From Qipengyuania psychrotolerans (GTDB lineage Bacteria; Pseudomonadota; Alphaproteobacteria; Sphingomonadales; Sphingomonadaceae): a stretch of 64,000 nt of DNA. Shown piece by piece: positions 1 through 9,244 of the stretch. The position numbers were made by a program, and so were the translations under genes. The DNA lies in assembly GCF_019711355.1 (NCBI RefSeq), contig NZ_CP081297.1:1860001-1924000 (forward strand), in the 5' to 3' direction. How positions within the stretch are numbered: position 1 is the stretch's first letter; every line of letters begins with the position of its first letter. The notes beneath the pieces were generated by a model that saw only the letters and a program-made list of their open reading frames with translations, did no database searches and had not been told where the DNA came from.

Positions 1-2
1 CC

Positions 3-257
3 GATTTGACAAGATATGCAGCAGAGGTCGCGGAAGCGATCGGCGATTGTCCCACCAGTCAAACCCAGTTCGATGCTCTTGTCAGCTTTCACTACAACAC
101 CGGGGCCATCAAACGCGCGACGCTGACCAGGCTCCATTGTGCCGGCCAGTTCGATGATGCCGCGCAGGAATTTGATCGCTGGAAATACGCAGGCGGCAGG
201 GTGCTGAGAGGACTTGTGAAGCGCAGAACCGCAGAAAAGCGTCTCTACCGCGCATAA
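3..257 (+). CDS. Phage-type lysozyme (GH24), C-terminal part, cut by window start
   Basis: This is the last 84 codons of an open frame that runs off the left edge, so the real start lies outside the window. The visible part matches the C-terminal half of T4-type lysozymes (glycoside hydrolase family 24), which cut the peptidoglycan glycan strand. The family signature QFDALVSFHYN is followed by a Thr-Leu segment, then FDRWKYAGG and GLVKRRTAEK before the end. The catalytic Glu of the N-terminal lobe cannot be seen. Such genes occur in prophages and gene-transfer-agent clusters, and also as lone chromosomal genes. No other phage gene follows it here. The fold assignment is fairly sure; the role is open. 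Confidence 0.8.
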   Translation, partial: DLTRYAAEVAEAIGDCPTSQTQFDALVSFHYNTGAIKRATLTRLHCAGQFDDAAQEFDRWKYAGGRVLRGLVKRRTAEKRLYRA

Positions 258-347
258 CCTGTTCGAAATCGCAAATCTTGCCAGCAGGTTAACCGGAACC
301 CAAACCCACTGCGCCTCGTTAGTCCCTTCATACAAGGAGCTTAACAA

Positions 348-1355
348 ATGCGTATCTTTCTAGCAGGCACCGCCGCGCTCGCACTCGCGGCGACTGGTGC
401 GATCGCGCAAGGTAATGGCAAGGGCAACGGTAACGGCAATGGCAAACCCGCTGCCGCCCAGACCAATGGCGGCGGCAAGTCTAAGGCCGATCGTGGTCCA
501 GAGCGCCAGCAAAATCGCGGTAACGGCCAAGGCAATGCGAAGGCCGACCGCGGCAATGACAAGCGGCCCGTCCAAGCGGATCGCGGCAATCGCGGCAACG
601 GCAATGGCAACAGCAACGGCAATGACCGCAGCCCCGTCCAGCGCTCAAATGGCAATGGTAACGACCGAAACGACGTCCGCATCCGCTACGATGATCGCGG
701 CGGTGACCGGCGCAATGCAGGCAACCGCTACGACGGCGGAGGATTTTGGCTTGCCAATGATCGCAACCGAGGGCTTGTCAACGGCTGTCCTCCGGGCCTC
801 GCCAAGAAGCGGAACGGATGCAATCCTCCCGGTCAGGTGAAGGATAGCTATCAGCGCAGCCTGTTCGGTTCGAACTATCGGCCTAGCCTGTTCGGCCTGA
901 CCAATTACGGCCGCGGCGATTACTCATACCGTGACGGCTATCTGGTGCGCTATGGCGACCGGGGCGGGATATCGGGCTGGATCCCGCTGCTCGGCGGCGC
1001 GCTCGGTATCGGCAACATCTGGCCGACCGGATATCAGAGCTATGATGTTCCCGATTACTACGTTGATTACTACGGTCTCGGTGGCCGTGACCGGTATCGC
1101 TATGCCGACAACGTAATCTACCGTGTCGACCCCGAAGACGCGGCGATCATGTCGGTCGCAGCGCTCATCACAGGAGATGAATTCTCCGTCGGCCAACCCA
1201 TGCCGCGCGGCTATGACGTTTACAACGTCCCGTCGCCCTATCGCGACCGATATTACGATTCTCCCGATGCAATGTACCGTTATTCTGATGGCTACGTGTA
1301 CCGCGTCGACCCGGAAACACGTCTTGTAGCCGCAGCAATCGACTTGCTGACCTGA
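348..1355 (+). CDS. Exported Gly/Asn-rich protein with duplicated C-terminal YRVDPE module
   Basis: The 335-residue product has a signal peptide ending near residue 20 (LAATGAIAQ). It then has about 100 residues of low-complexity Gly-Asn-Lys-Arg sequence built from GNGKGNGN-like units. The C-terminal third holds two copies of a roughly 50-residue module, about residues 226-276 and 283-335. Each copy runs from a P-x-GY start through a Tyr-rich stretch to YRY(A/S)D and (I/V)YRVDPE. The YRVDP ending recalls small RcnB-like exported proteins, but the match is not strong enough to name it. It probably acts in the periplasm or at the surface. The start has a clear AAGGAG ribosome site 7-8 bases upstream. 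The next gene begins 13 bases after it, so they may be co-transcribed. Confidence 0.75.
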   Translation: MRIFLAGTAALALAATGAIAQGNGKGNGNGNGKPAAAQTNGGGKSKADRGPERQQNRGNGQGNAKADRGNDKRPVQADRGNRGNGNGNSNGNDRSPVQRSNGNGNDRNDVRIRYDDRGGDRRNAGNRYDGGGFWLANDRNRGLVNGCPPGLAKKRNGCNPPGQVKDSYQRSLFGSNYRPSLFGLTNYGRGDYSYRDGYLVRYGDRGGISGWIPLLGGALGIGNIWPTGYQSYDVPDYYVDYYGLGGRDRYRYADNVIYRVDPEDAAIMSVAALITGDEFSVGQPMPRGYDVYNVPSPYRDRYYDSPDAMYRYSDGYVYRVDPETRLVAAAIDLLT

Positions 1356-1368
1356 GGAAATTCACGCG

Positions 1369-1932
1369 ATGAAAATGACAAGAAATCACTTCGCCCATGT
1401 TTTCGCGATCGTCGGTCTGGCCGCGCTGCCAGCGTGCAGCGATGCGACCGATAATAATGCTACAGACGGCGTCACATCTGGTGACGTTAACCTGACGCTA
1501 GCGGCCGCACTTGGCGACTCGGACGATCTGGGCACCTTGACTGGTGCCGTCGCCAACGCCGGTCTCAATGCTGTGTTCGATGGCGCCGGTAGCTACACGC
1601 TACTGGCTCCGACCGACGCCGCGTTCGAAGCGCTCGGGGAAGATGGTAAAACCCTTCTTTCCGAAGCTCAGAAACCGATCCTGGTCGGCATTCTGCGCGA
1701 GCATGTTCTGCCGGGCCATATGCGGCCTGAAGATATTTCCGCTGCAATCGATAAGGCGAACGGCTCGGTCACAATGACTACCCTTGGCGGCGGTGAAGTT
1801 ACCTTCACGCGCGATGGCGAGACATTGACTGTTACGAATTCGGCAGGAACCACTGCTGCCTTCACCGGAACCGCTCTTGCGGCGTCCAACGGCGTCGTGA
1901 TCCCGATCGGGACCGTGCTGACGCCTCAGTAA
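1369..1932 (+). CDS. Fasciclin (FAS1) domain lipoprotein
   Basis: The 187-residue product starts with a lipoprotein-type signal (LAALPAC, Cys near residue 22), so it is likely lipid-anchored in the envelope. The rest is a single FAS1 domain. Visible family features are the YTLLAPTDAAF block around residue 75, the LREHVLPG block around residue 110, and the closing segment SNGVVIPIGTVL. FAS1 domains are adhesion or scaffold modules; in bacteria they are often secreted and of unknown partner. A GAGGAAAT ribosome site precedes the ATG. The stop codon overlaps the end of convergent tamB by 7 bases, so the two transcripts must share sequence at their 3' ends. Confidence 0.88.
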   Translation: MKMTRNHFAHVFAIVGLAALPACSDATDNNATDGVTSGDVNLTLAAALGDSDDLGTLTGAVANAGLNAVFDGAGSYTLLAPTDAAFEALGEDGKTLLSEAQKPILVGILREHVLPGHMRPEDISAAIDKANGSVTMTTLGGGEVTFTRDGETLTVTNSAGTTAAFTGTALAASNGVVIPIGTVLTPQ

Positions 1933-4900
1933 TCCCGGCTGACTTCAGCCACGATACTTTCGCGGCCGATGGTCGAGACGCTCGCGAGCAGCGATAGCCA
2001 GCTCGTGATGCGGAACTCGGCCTCGGTCGCGCTGTATCCGCGACCGTCGGTGATGATCTCAACGTAGAAGCGGCGTCCGATATTCTTGCCGAGTGCAACA
2101 CCGGTCCCGCGCCCGAGCGCCGGGTCGGCGCTGACAATCCGTAACCGGTCCAAACCGATTGCCGAGCGTAGCTGGTTGATCGGGTCCATGCCCCCGCCGC
2201 CGCGCAGGCTCGCCACAGCGGCACCCAATTGCAACGCATCTGTTGCCGACAGGCTCGTGATCGAACCCCCGAACAACAACCGCGCGAGGATTTCTTCCTC
2301 CGGCAATGCCGGATCCGAATTGAACGCAATCTCGAGTTGATCAGAAGTTCCTGTGATCGAAACGATCACGTTCACTCCATTTGCCTCAGTCTCGGCGCGA
2401 ATATCGATCCGCGGATTGATCGGCTGGTTTTCATCGAAATCTATCTCACCGCGAGTAAGCTCGAAACGTGTGCCGGCAAACGTATAGTCACCCCTGACCA
2501 CCTGAGCGCTGCCGCCCACGCGCGGATTGTCCGTCGTGCCGCGGATGATGACATCGGCACCCCATTCGCTTTCCAGACCCATGCCGTCAACGTCGATCCT
2601 GCTGTCGGCAGTTGCATCGATGAGGTAACGCCAAGGCCGACTGGCGGCGACTGCGGTCCGGCGGTCGGCAGGAAGATTGACTTCTCTTGTGCTGATACGC
2701 GGAAGGCGCAGGTCATCGGCGGATGTACCCAATTTCCAGCTGGCCCGGTCGATACGGACACGTCCCGCAATAGTACCCCCAAGACCGTTTGAAACGATCC
2801 TCAAAGGACCTGTTATCGTTGCCGATAGACCGTTTGCATCCAGCAGCCTTGCATTGGTCGCAGCAGCCCGCAGATCGAGGGTGGGCCCGCGGATTTCAAC
2901 GAACCGGCCCTCGACCCGTTCGCCCAGTCCCTCAAGATCGACAGTCCCGCTGCCGGAAACCTTGCCTCCGTTCGCCGTGGAACCGGAAAAGCTTGTCAGC
3001 CGCAAAAGCGATCCAGCGAAGGTGCCGCGCATCGAAACATCGCGGATATCGGTACCGGATAACGCACTGCGCACACGAAGGTTATCGCTCGACGCGGTGC
3101 CCCTCACCCTGGGCTGTGCCAGTGTCCCCGTGGCATTTGCGGCTATCGAGACAGGCCCGGTCAAGTCGAACGCATCGATTGCAGCAAGCCGCCACAGGCT
3201 TTCCGCCGCGCCTTGGTATCGCAATTGGCCGTTGAGCCTGCCAGCTCGCAGGCGCTGGGTTATGTCGCCCTGGCTGGGAAGATCCGTGATGTAGGCCTGT
3301 AGGCGCCCTTGGCTGATGTCCTCGTTGGCCAAGACCGCTCGCGCTTCAAGACGCCCGGTTTCCAGGTTGGCGACCAGTGCAAGATCTACTGGCTTTGACG
3401 ACAGCACCAGGCCGGACCGCGTGAGATCATCGACCTTGACCCGCGCCGAACCTGTCGGAAGTCCGCCAGCCGGGCTGTTGTATTGAACCACGCCGGAAAT
3501 GGTCCCGCCAAGGCCGAGATCTGCAACCGCGACATCGGTCAGGGACAAGGGCATCCGGGCGAGCTTGAGGTCGACGGTCATATCACCGCCGCCAAACCTG
3601 CCCGAAGCGATTGCGCCGCCATCGCCATAAGAAATCTGCGTCGGCGAAAGTTTCCATCCGCCGCCATCCATCGCTGTCAGGACCGCACGGCGCGGCATCG
3701 CGATGGGTCGGCCAGCAAATTCGCCTTGAGCGGCAACAGCGATCCGCTCTGGCTGGAAACGCGCATTCAAGTCCAATGCAAAACGCACGCCGCGCTGTCC
3801 GGTAATTCGTGCATCGACGCTGCCAACGCCATTCTCGACTTCGCCCTGCGCGGCGAGGCGCGCGATGAACAGGCCGCCGTATTGCAGGCCCTGCGCATTG
3901 GCGGTCCCACTAAAGTTGGTCCTGCCTTCGCCGATCACGCCTTGCACATCAATCTGGCCGCGCGCGACCGTGATTGGTGTATCGCCTCCGAAGCTGGCAT
4001 TGCGCGCCGTGAGATCAAGGTTGAGACCCTGCCCCCCATTGCGGGGTACGAGCCCGATCGTGCCGCCGAGGCCACCGCCCGAAAGGGTGACCAATCCCTC
4101 GGCGCCGCCTTCTACCAGCGTCAGGTCGCCGGAAACCGACGTATCGGAAACCGTCAGACGCTCGATGTTGATTCGGGTTGGGCCGTTTGCCGGAGCATAT
4201 AGCGCCAGAATACCATCGAAAGGTCCAAGAACCGAACCTCCTTCGGTATCGATGGCGAAACCATCTTCGGTTGGCGCGATGGCAACGCGCACATTCTCGA
4301 GGCCGGTAACAGGCTCGGCAAATACAAGCTGCGCCGTTGGGCCATCATCGTTGAGTTCCGCTTCGACAGTGAAGTCACCATAGTCGACATGTGTGCCTCT
4401 GCCTGCGAGCTGCGTAGTACCGCTATCGACCGACCCATCGAGCGCGATTTGCAGCTTTTCTGCAGAGACCCGGACATTATCGAAATCGAGCGCGCTGGCG
4501 CTGCCGGTCGCAATCCCTCCGCGCACCCGCAAATTCGGGCCCGCCAGGTTCGCCAGCGTGGCGTTGGTTACCGGAGCAACCCGCGCATCGAGGTCTGCGC
4601 CAAGCCGCCAGCCTGTCGGCAGCAGCTCGAAATCGATCATGGCGGTGCCGCCCGCGCGGCCTACATTCTCGAGTGCAAGCCCGCTCGCGCGAACCGGCCC
4701 GCGGAGTTGGTAGCGGCCGTCGTCAAGATTACCGCGCAGCGCCAGATTGGCGTCGAGACCCTGGAACGCGACCCGGAGGTCGTCGGCCAGTAGAGTGCTT
4801 CCTGACAGGGAAAGCTGACCGCGAAGCGTGCCGTTGACGAGCCGGGGATCGACCAATGCATTGCCGGTCGAAACCCGCTCGACGCCAATGGCCAACGGCA

Positions 4901-6128
4901 CAGTCCACCGGTTGCCGTCATACCGCGCCGTCCCTTGCTGCGTCAGACCGCTCAGGCGGGTATCGCCGGAGACCAAGGCGCCAACGTTAAGTTCATGGGC
5001 AATATCAAGATCGGCAAAAGCCCCGTTCAGCGTTGCCGTCGCAGTGGCATTTTCCAGCACGAGGCTTTCGCCAAAAAGGGCTGGATCGCGCAAGCGTGCG
5101 GAAAGATCGAAATCATCGACGCGATTTTCCGCCAGATCGATCAAGCCTTCGCCGTCGAGATAGATGCCGCGCCCCAGCAAGATCGTCCGGCCATCGAACG
5201 CCCGGTTATCAATGCTCACACGGGATTTCAGCGACACATCGTCGCCAAGCGCATTGGCGAGCGTGCCGCTTACAAACCCGCTGGGGTCAATCTTGCCCAG
5301 CAAGCCGAAGGTGCCCGCGGTGTTGGTAAGCTTGATGGCAGCTACATTCTCGCCGTCGCTCCGAACGAGCAATGCACCGTTCCAGGCCGACCATGTCCCA
5401 TCGCCGCGCAGCTTTGCGGTATACGCAGCATCGAGACCGAGTAGCCCGGCAATCGCACCATCTTCTGCTGCGGAGAGATCGGCCGAGAGATCGAATTCAT
5501 CCCCATCCGGTTCGGCATTCAGAAGCAGCGCAAGCGTGTCTTCCTGACCCAGCCGGGCGTCGCCATCAACGAACAAGCGCCGATCCTCGACCTGTACTTC
5601 AGCCTCGAGATCGACCCTCTGCGCTTCGTCTCCTGCGATACCGGGCGCGAGCGTCAGGTTATCGATTTGCAAGCTGTCGATGGAAATATCGAAGCCAGGC
5701 AAGATCGGGCCTTCTTCTTCGCTCGGCAGAAATTCGGGAAGCCTTGCCAGTGTCGCACGGCGCGCCGCAAATGTGTCAATATCGAGCCGGTTGTTGAGCC
5801 AGCCGCGAGGGTTCCAATCAATCTCTGCGCGCGGAATGGTCAGGAAAACACCCTGCGGATCTGACAATCGCACGTCGTGCAAAACCGCCTCGCCGTAAAT
5901 ATTGCCGTCGATCCGGCCGATCGAAATGTTCAGGCCATTCGGAAAGGTCTGACGTGCGATACGGTCCGCGAGGAAGCGTTCGCCGATAGGGGTGTTCAGC
6001 AAGACGGCCATGCCCACGATCAGCAAAAGGAGCGCGCCAGCTGCGCCGAGCGCCCACTTGCCTGCGCGGCCGAATCTGCTGCGCTCACGCGGTTCGGGTG
6101 TTGCCGCTTCGTGGACAGGTTCGGTCAT
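1926..6128 (-). CDS. tamB: TamB, inner-membrane translocation and assembly module protein
   Basis: TamB (1400 residues) spans the periplasm and works with TamA to deliver beta-barrel proteins or lipids to the outer membrane. The N-terminus is a short cytoplasmic tail and one membrane anchor (about residues 27-47, rich in Ala/Leu/Val). A very long stretch of repeating beta-strand sequence follows, as expected for the hydrophobic groove. The last about 330 residues match the conserved TamB C-terminal domain (DUF490), including the DEDG-like motif region FDENQPINPRIDIRAE and the DPALPEEEILARLLFGG block. The length fits alphaproteobacterial TamB. Its ATG shares one base with the tamA stop (TGATG), which indicates translational coupling. 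Confidence 0.93.
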   Translation of the reverse strand: MTEPVHEAATPEPRERSRFGRAGKWALGAAGALLLLIVGMAVLLNTPIGERFLADRIARQTFPNGLNISIGRIDGNIYGEAVLHDVRLSDPQGVFLTIPRAEIDWNPRGWLNNRLDIDTFAARRATLARLPEFLPSEEEGPILPGFDISIDSLQIDNLTLAPGIAGDEAQRVDLEAEVQVEDRRLFVDGDARLGQEDTLALLLNAEPDGDEFDLSADLSAAEDGAIAGLLGLDAAYTAKLRGDGTWSAWNGALLVRSDGENVAAIKLTNTAGTFGLLGKIDPSGFVSGTLANALGDDVSLKSRVSIDNRAFDGRTILLGRGIYLDGEGLIDLAENRVDDFDLSARLRDPALFGESLVLENATATATLNGAFADLDIAHELNVGALVSGDTRLSGLTQQGTARYDGNRWTVPLAIGVERVSTGNALVDPRLVNGTLRGQLSLSGSTLLADDLRVAFQGLDANLALRGNLDDGRYQLRGPVRASGLALENVGRAGGTAMIDFELLPTGWRLGADLDARVAPVTNATLANLAGPNLRVRGGIATGSASALDFDNVRVSAEKLQIALDGSVDSGTTQLAGRGTHVDYGDFTVEAELNDDGPTAQLVFAEPVTGLENVRVAIAPTEDGFAIDTEGGSVLGPFDGILALYAPANGPTRINIERLTVSDTSVSGDLTLVEGGAEGLVTLSGGGLGGTIGLVPRNGGQGLNLDLTARNASFGGDTPITVARGQIDVQGVIGEGRTNFSGTANAQGLQYGGLFIARLAAQGEVENGVGSVDARITGQRGVRFALDLNARFQPERIAVAAQGEFAGRPIAMPRRAVLTAMDGGGWKLSPTQISYGDGGAIASGRFGGGDMTVDLKLARMPLSLTDVAVADLGLGGTISGVVQYNSPAGGLPTGSARVKVDDLTRSGLVLSSKPVDLALVANLETGRLEARAVLANEDISQGRLQAYITDLPSQGDITQRLRAGRLNGQLRYQGAAESLWRLAAIDAFDLTGPVSIAANATGTLAQPRVRGTASSDNLRVRSALSGTDIRDVSMRGTFAGSLLRLTSFSGSTANGGKVSGSGTVDLEGLGERVEGRFVEIRGPTLDLRAAATNARLLDANGLSATITGPLRIVSNGLGGTIAGRVRIDRASWKLGTSADDLRLPRISTREVNLPADRRTAVAASRPWRYLIDATADSRIDVDGMGLESEWGADVIIRGTTDNPRVGGSAQVVRGDYTFAGTRFELTRGEIDFDENQPINPRIDIRAETEANGVNVIVSITGTSDQLEIAFNSDPALPEEEILARLLFGGSITSLSATDALQLGAAVASLRGGGGMDPINQLRSAIGLDRLRIVSADPALGRGTGVALGKNIGRRFYVEIITDGRGYSATEAEFRITSWLSLLASVSTIGRESIVAEVSRDY

Positions 6129-8293
6129 CAGAATGCCTGTCCAAGCGATACGTATACCGCAACGGGCGCGTCATCGGGGCCCGGATTCAGCGGCGCCCCT
6201 ACATCAAGCCGCAACGGACCAAATCCAGTATCGTATCTTAGTCCGACACCCGCGCCGTAATTCACGAAGCGGAAATTGGGTGTGGTCTCGATCGACACAG
6301 AACCGACGTCAAAAAAGGGAACGACCGACAGGGCGCCGTCAAAAAATCCGGTTCCGATCCGTGCTTCGATCGATGCCTCGACAAGGCTACGTCCACCAGT
6401 CGGCTCTCCCAAATCGTTCTTGGGACCGATGGCTTGATAGCCATATCCACGCACGGATCCGCCGCCGCCGGCATATAGTCTACGCGAAGGAGCGATGGCG
6501 AATGTCGGCGCACCCTGGATGCTTGCGAACCGAACCCGCCCGGCAATGACCGTGCTGTCATTGATCGAGCGGTAGTAAGACGCATCCGCTTGGTTGCGAA
6601 GATAATAGTATTGTTCGCCCGATGTGCGCGATGTTTCAGGCGCGAGAAATCCCGTCAGACGAAAACCTTGGGTCGGGTCGAGCAGCGAATCAGTGGTATC
6701 GAGGGTTGCTCGGCCAAACACGGAGGCAATAAAGTAGGTCTGCCTCTCTCTTGGAATGCCGCTTATCACCCTGTTGCGCTCGTCCGTGGCGAGGATTTCA
6801 GCCCCCAACGCCCAAGCGAGAGGCTTTTGGAACAACAGCGTGGACAAGCGCTCATACGCACCCGTTACGGCCACTGTTCGGGCATCATAAGCGACGTTGT
6901 CTACCGTCGTTGCGTATGCATCGATCGTCAGGACTTTGTCCCTGCCGCCGAAATTGTTCTTGCGGAAAGTAACGCCAGCCAGCTGTTCCTGCGTCCCCAG
7001 TACGCCGCGTACCCGAAGCGACCCTTCGGGAGGGAAGAAGTTCCGATGTTCCCAGCTTGCCTGGATCCGGAAACCTTCTTCCGAGCCATATCCGATGGCT
7101 CCGGCGATGGAGCGGAGTTTGGCAGGTGTCATTTCGACATCCATCGCCACCACACCGGGTTCGGTCGCGCTTGGAGGCTGCACTTCGCGCGGAGTTATGG
7201 AAACTGTAGAGACCAAACCCGTCGCAGTGACCGCTCGGCGTAAGTCGAGCGATAGGCTACGCTGGTACGTGTCCCCAGTTTCAAAGCGGGCGATGGTCGA
7301 CAGGTGTTTGCTGGACAGGAACTTTGGATCGCTGCTGACCACTTCCCCGAAGACGTATTTCCCGCCCGGTTCGACCGGGAGGGTGAGATCGCCAATCTGG
7401 CTTTCGTGGTCGATCAGCAATTGCGGTCCGTCGATCACAGCAAAGGCATAGCCATTTTCGCCTAGCGCTCTGTCGAGGTCGAACTGCTCGAGCACGATCG
7501 TGTCGCTCTGGAGAAAATCACCTGGATAGATATCGAACACGTCGCGCAGTGCATCGTAGTCCGGCGCTGACGACAGGTTCCCCAGATCGATCGCACCATA
7601 GCGATACCGGGCTCCGGGGATGATGTCGAAGCGCACGACGGGTTGCTCTTCCGACTGGTCTTCGCCTGGGCGAACAGCTCCGATCGTGCGGATGATTTCA
7701 CCGTCGTAATAGCCGTAAACGCGCAGCAGATTGCCGAGCAATTCCTCGTCTTCACGCGCACGCGCAGCCAGTTGCGCGACATTGGCGTCACTGTCGCCCA
7801 ACTCCTCGATGGTCGACAAGGCTGAATACCGGGCAAGGAAGTCACCGCGTTCGGAAAATGGCGGTTCGGCCTGAGGAAAACCTAGTATAAGATTATCCGC
7901 AATCTGCTCCGTTTCAGCGTCGTCGAACGCGACTTGCGGAGCGCCGGTATCGAGGTCGGCGAATTGAATGTCTTCTTCCGGTTCGAGCGGCTCGAAACCG
8001 TCGATTTCCAGTTCGTCCGGCCAAGCGATCGTAAGACCTGGCGGCGTTTCGATGGGAGTTTCGGGATCAGGCGCGGTTCCGGCTTCCAGATCGGAAGGCT
8101 CGCCCGTGCCTTGCTGCGCCCACTCTTCCGGATTTTCGATCGCGCTGTCAGGGATCAGATCTTCGAGGTTCGGCGGAGCCTCGGAATCCTGCGCATACGA
8201 AGACGCGCTCGCCAAAGCTAGGGCGGCGGTGCAGGCTGTGAGGAGACGGCGGGCCGAACTAGTCGGCCAATTTGTACTCACGCTGGCTGCCAT
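6128..8293 (-). CDS. tamA: TamA, BamA/Omp85-family outer-membrane assembly protein
   Basis: TamA is the outer-membrane partner of TamB. The product (721 residues from the chosen start) has a signal peptide ending SASSYAQ. An unusually acidic, Pro-rich linker of about 100 residues follows (many D, E and P), then POTRA-type repeats and a C-terminal 16-strand barrel of the Omp85 type. The barrel contains [12 protein letters not shown], the conserved loop-6 VRGY motif, and ends with Phe as barrel proteins do. The open frame extends upstream to 8551, but that part overlaps bpt and lacks a signal peptide. I therefore chose ATG at 8293; a GTG at 8281 is also possible. It overlaps the 3' end of bpt and is coupled to tamB. 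Confidence 0.9.
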   Translation of the reverse strand: MAASVSTNWPTSSARRLLTACTAALALASASSYAQDSEAPPNLEDLIPDSAIENPEEWAQQGTGEPSDLEAGTAPDPETPIETPPGLTIAWPDELEIDGFEPLEPEEDIQFADLDTGAPQVAFDDAETEQIADNLILGFPQAEPPFSERGDFLARYSALSTIEELGDSDANVAQLAARAREDEELLGNLLRVYGYYDGEIIRTIGAVRPGEDQSEEQPVVRFDIIPGARYRYGAIDLGNLSSAPDYDALRDVFDIYPGDFLQSDTIVLEQFDLDRALGENGYAFAVIDGPQLLIDHESQIGDLTLPVEPGGKYVFGEVVSSDPKFLSSKHLSTIARFETGDTYQRSLSLDLRRAVTATGLVSTVSITPREVQPPSATEPGVVAMDVEMTPAKLRSIAGAIGYGSEEGFRIQASWEHRNFFPPEGSLRVRGVLGTQEQLAGVTFRKNNFGGRDKVLTIDAYATTVDNVAYDARTVAVTGAYERLSTLLFQKPLAWALGAEILATDERNRVISGIPRERQTYFIASVFGRATLDTTDSLLDPTQGFRLTGFLAPETSRTSGEQYYYLRNQADASYYRSINDSTVIAGRVRFASIQGAPTFAIAPSRRLYAGGGGSVRGYGYQAIGPKNDLGEPTGGRSLVEASIEARIGTGFFDGALSVVPFFDVGSVSIETTPNFRFVNYGAGVGLRYDTGFGPLRLDVGAPLNPGPDDAPVAVYVSLGQAF

Positions 8294-9101
8294 CCTTGGC
8301 AGGGAGAGGCTCTGCGACACGTTCGTTACGCGGCCTGGTTGCAGCGGTAATGAGGCGCTTTTGCTCTGCTTCCGGCATACGCTCCCAGCCGCCGCGGTTG
8401 AGCCGTTCAAGCGGGCGGTAACGGACCTTGTATTGCATCCGTTCGGACCCTTCGACCCAATATCCGAGATAAACATAGTCGAGGCCCTGATCCGCAGCAC
8501 GGCGGATGTGATCAAGGATGATGAAATTTCCAAGCCCGGCGCGATCCTCAATATCAGGGTCGTAGAAGCTGTAGATCATCGACAGCCCATCGCCCTGAAT
8601 GTCCGTGAGGCAGGCGCCAATCAACCGACCCGGCTGCGACCCTACCCCCGGCTCCCTATATTCAATCACATAGCTTGATACGGGAGTATGTTCCACCATA
8701 TCCGCAAAATCTGATTCTTCCATCTCTGCCATGCCGCCGCCGGGATGGCGATGAGCGAGATATTTGCGAAGTAATTCATACTGTTCGTCGGTGGCCCAGG
8801 GGCGGCATTCAGTGACTTCGATGTCGCTGTTTGCCTTGAGTGCACGCTTCTGGCTGGACGATGGCTTGAACTCGCCCGCAACGACGCGAACCGACACGCA
8901 GGCCTGGCAGTCGAGGCAGGAGGGCCGGTAAGCGACCGTCTGGCTCCGACGGAAACCAATGCGGCCAAGCGCTTCGTTCAATTCGTCCGTACCCTGTCCG
9001 CGAAGCTCGGTGAAAACCTTACGCTCGCTCTTGCCCGGAAGGTACGGGCACGGCGCAGGGCTCGTGACGAAAAAGCGAGGGAAGCGGATCGGTGCCGTCA
9101 C
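8259..9101 (-). CDS. bpt: Aspartate/glutamate leucyltransferase (Bpt), N-end rule
   Basis: Bpt transfers leucine from Leu-tRNA to proteins beginning with Asp or Glu, which marks them for ClpS/ClpAP degradation. The product (280 residues) opens with the family's [18 protein letters not shown] block. It carries the Cys cluster SCLDCQAC near residue 60, then YSFYDP and [13 protein letters not shown] segments of the C-terminal GNAT-like half. The usual length is about 240-285 residues. I chose the GTG at 9101, giving MTAPIRFP as in relatives; an upstream in-frame GTG at 9128 adds nine residues. It overlaps tamA and probably leads a bpt-tamA-tamB transcript. The pairing of a protein-turnover gene with tamAB is positional only. 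Confidence 0.92.
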   Translation of the reverse strand: MTAPIRFPRFFVTSPAPCPYLPGKSERKVFTELRGQGTDELNEALGRIGFRRSQTVAYRPSCLDCQACVSVRVVAGEFKPSSSQKRALKANSDIEVTECRPWATDEQYELLRKYLAHRHPGGGMAEMEESDFADMVEHTPVSSYVIEYREPGVGSQPGRLIGACLTDIQGDGLSMIYSFYDPDIEDRAGLGNFIILDHIRRAADQGLDYVYLGYWVEGSERMQYKVRYRPLERLNRGGWERMPEAEQKRLITAATRPRNERVAEPLPAKDGSQREYKLAD

Positions 9102-9173
9102 GGGTTCTGGACATCCTCTGGGCTGCACGACTTAATTAGTTAACGAGTCGTTTATGCCTGAGAGGTGAACAGG

Positions 9174-9188
9174 TTAAAACCCTCTTAA
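9174..9188. promoter_or_regulatory. CtrA-type binding site TTAA-N7-TTAA upstream of bpt
   Basis: The sequence reads TTAA, seven bases, TTAA followed by C. This is the full consensus of the alphaproteobacterial cell-cycle regulator CtrA. The element is also part of a perfect GGTTAA-N7-TTAACC inverted repeat (9172-9190). It lies about 73 bases upstream of the bpt start on the minus strand and downstream of the ilvA stop, so bpt-tamA-tamB is the only obvious target. CtrA control is inferred. Confidence 0.5.
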
Positions 9189-9244
9189 CCATGAAAACTT
9201 CCAGAGAGGGCGCAAAGTCTTGGATTCCCGCGATAGTCGGGGAG

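Noticed and set aside
410..640. Short repeats in the DNA, CRISPR-like at first sight
   Set aside because: They are coding repeats for Gly-Asn units, irregular and without spacers.
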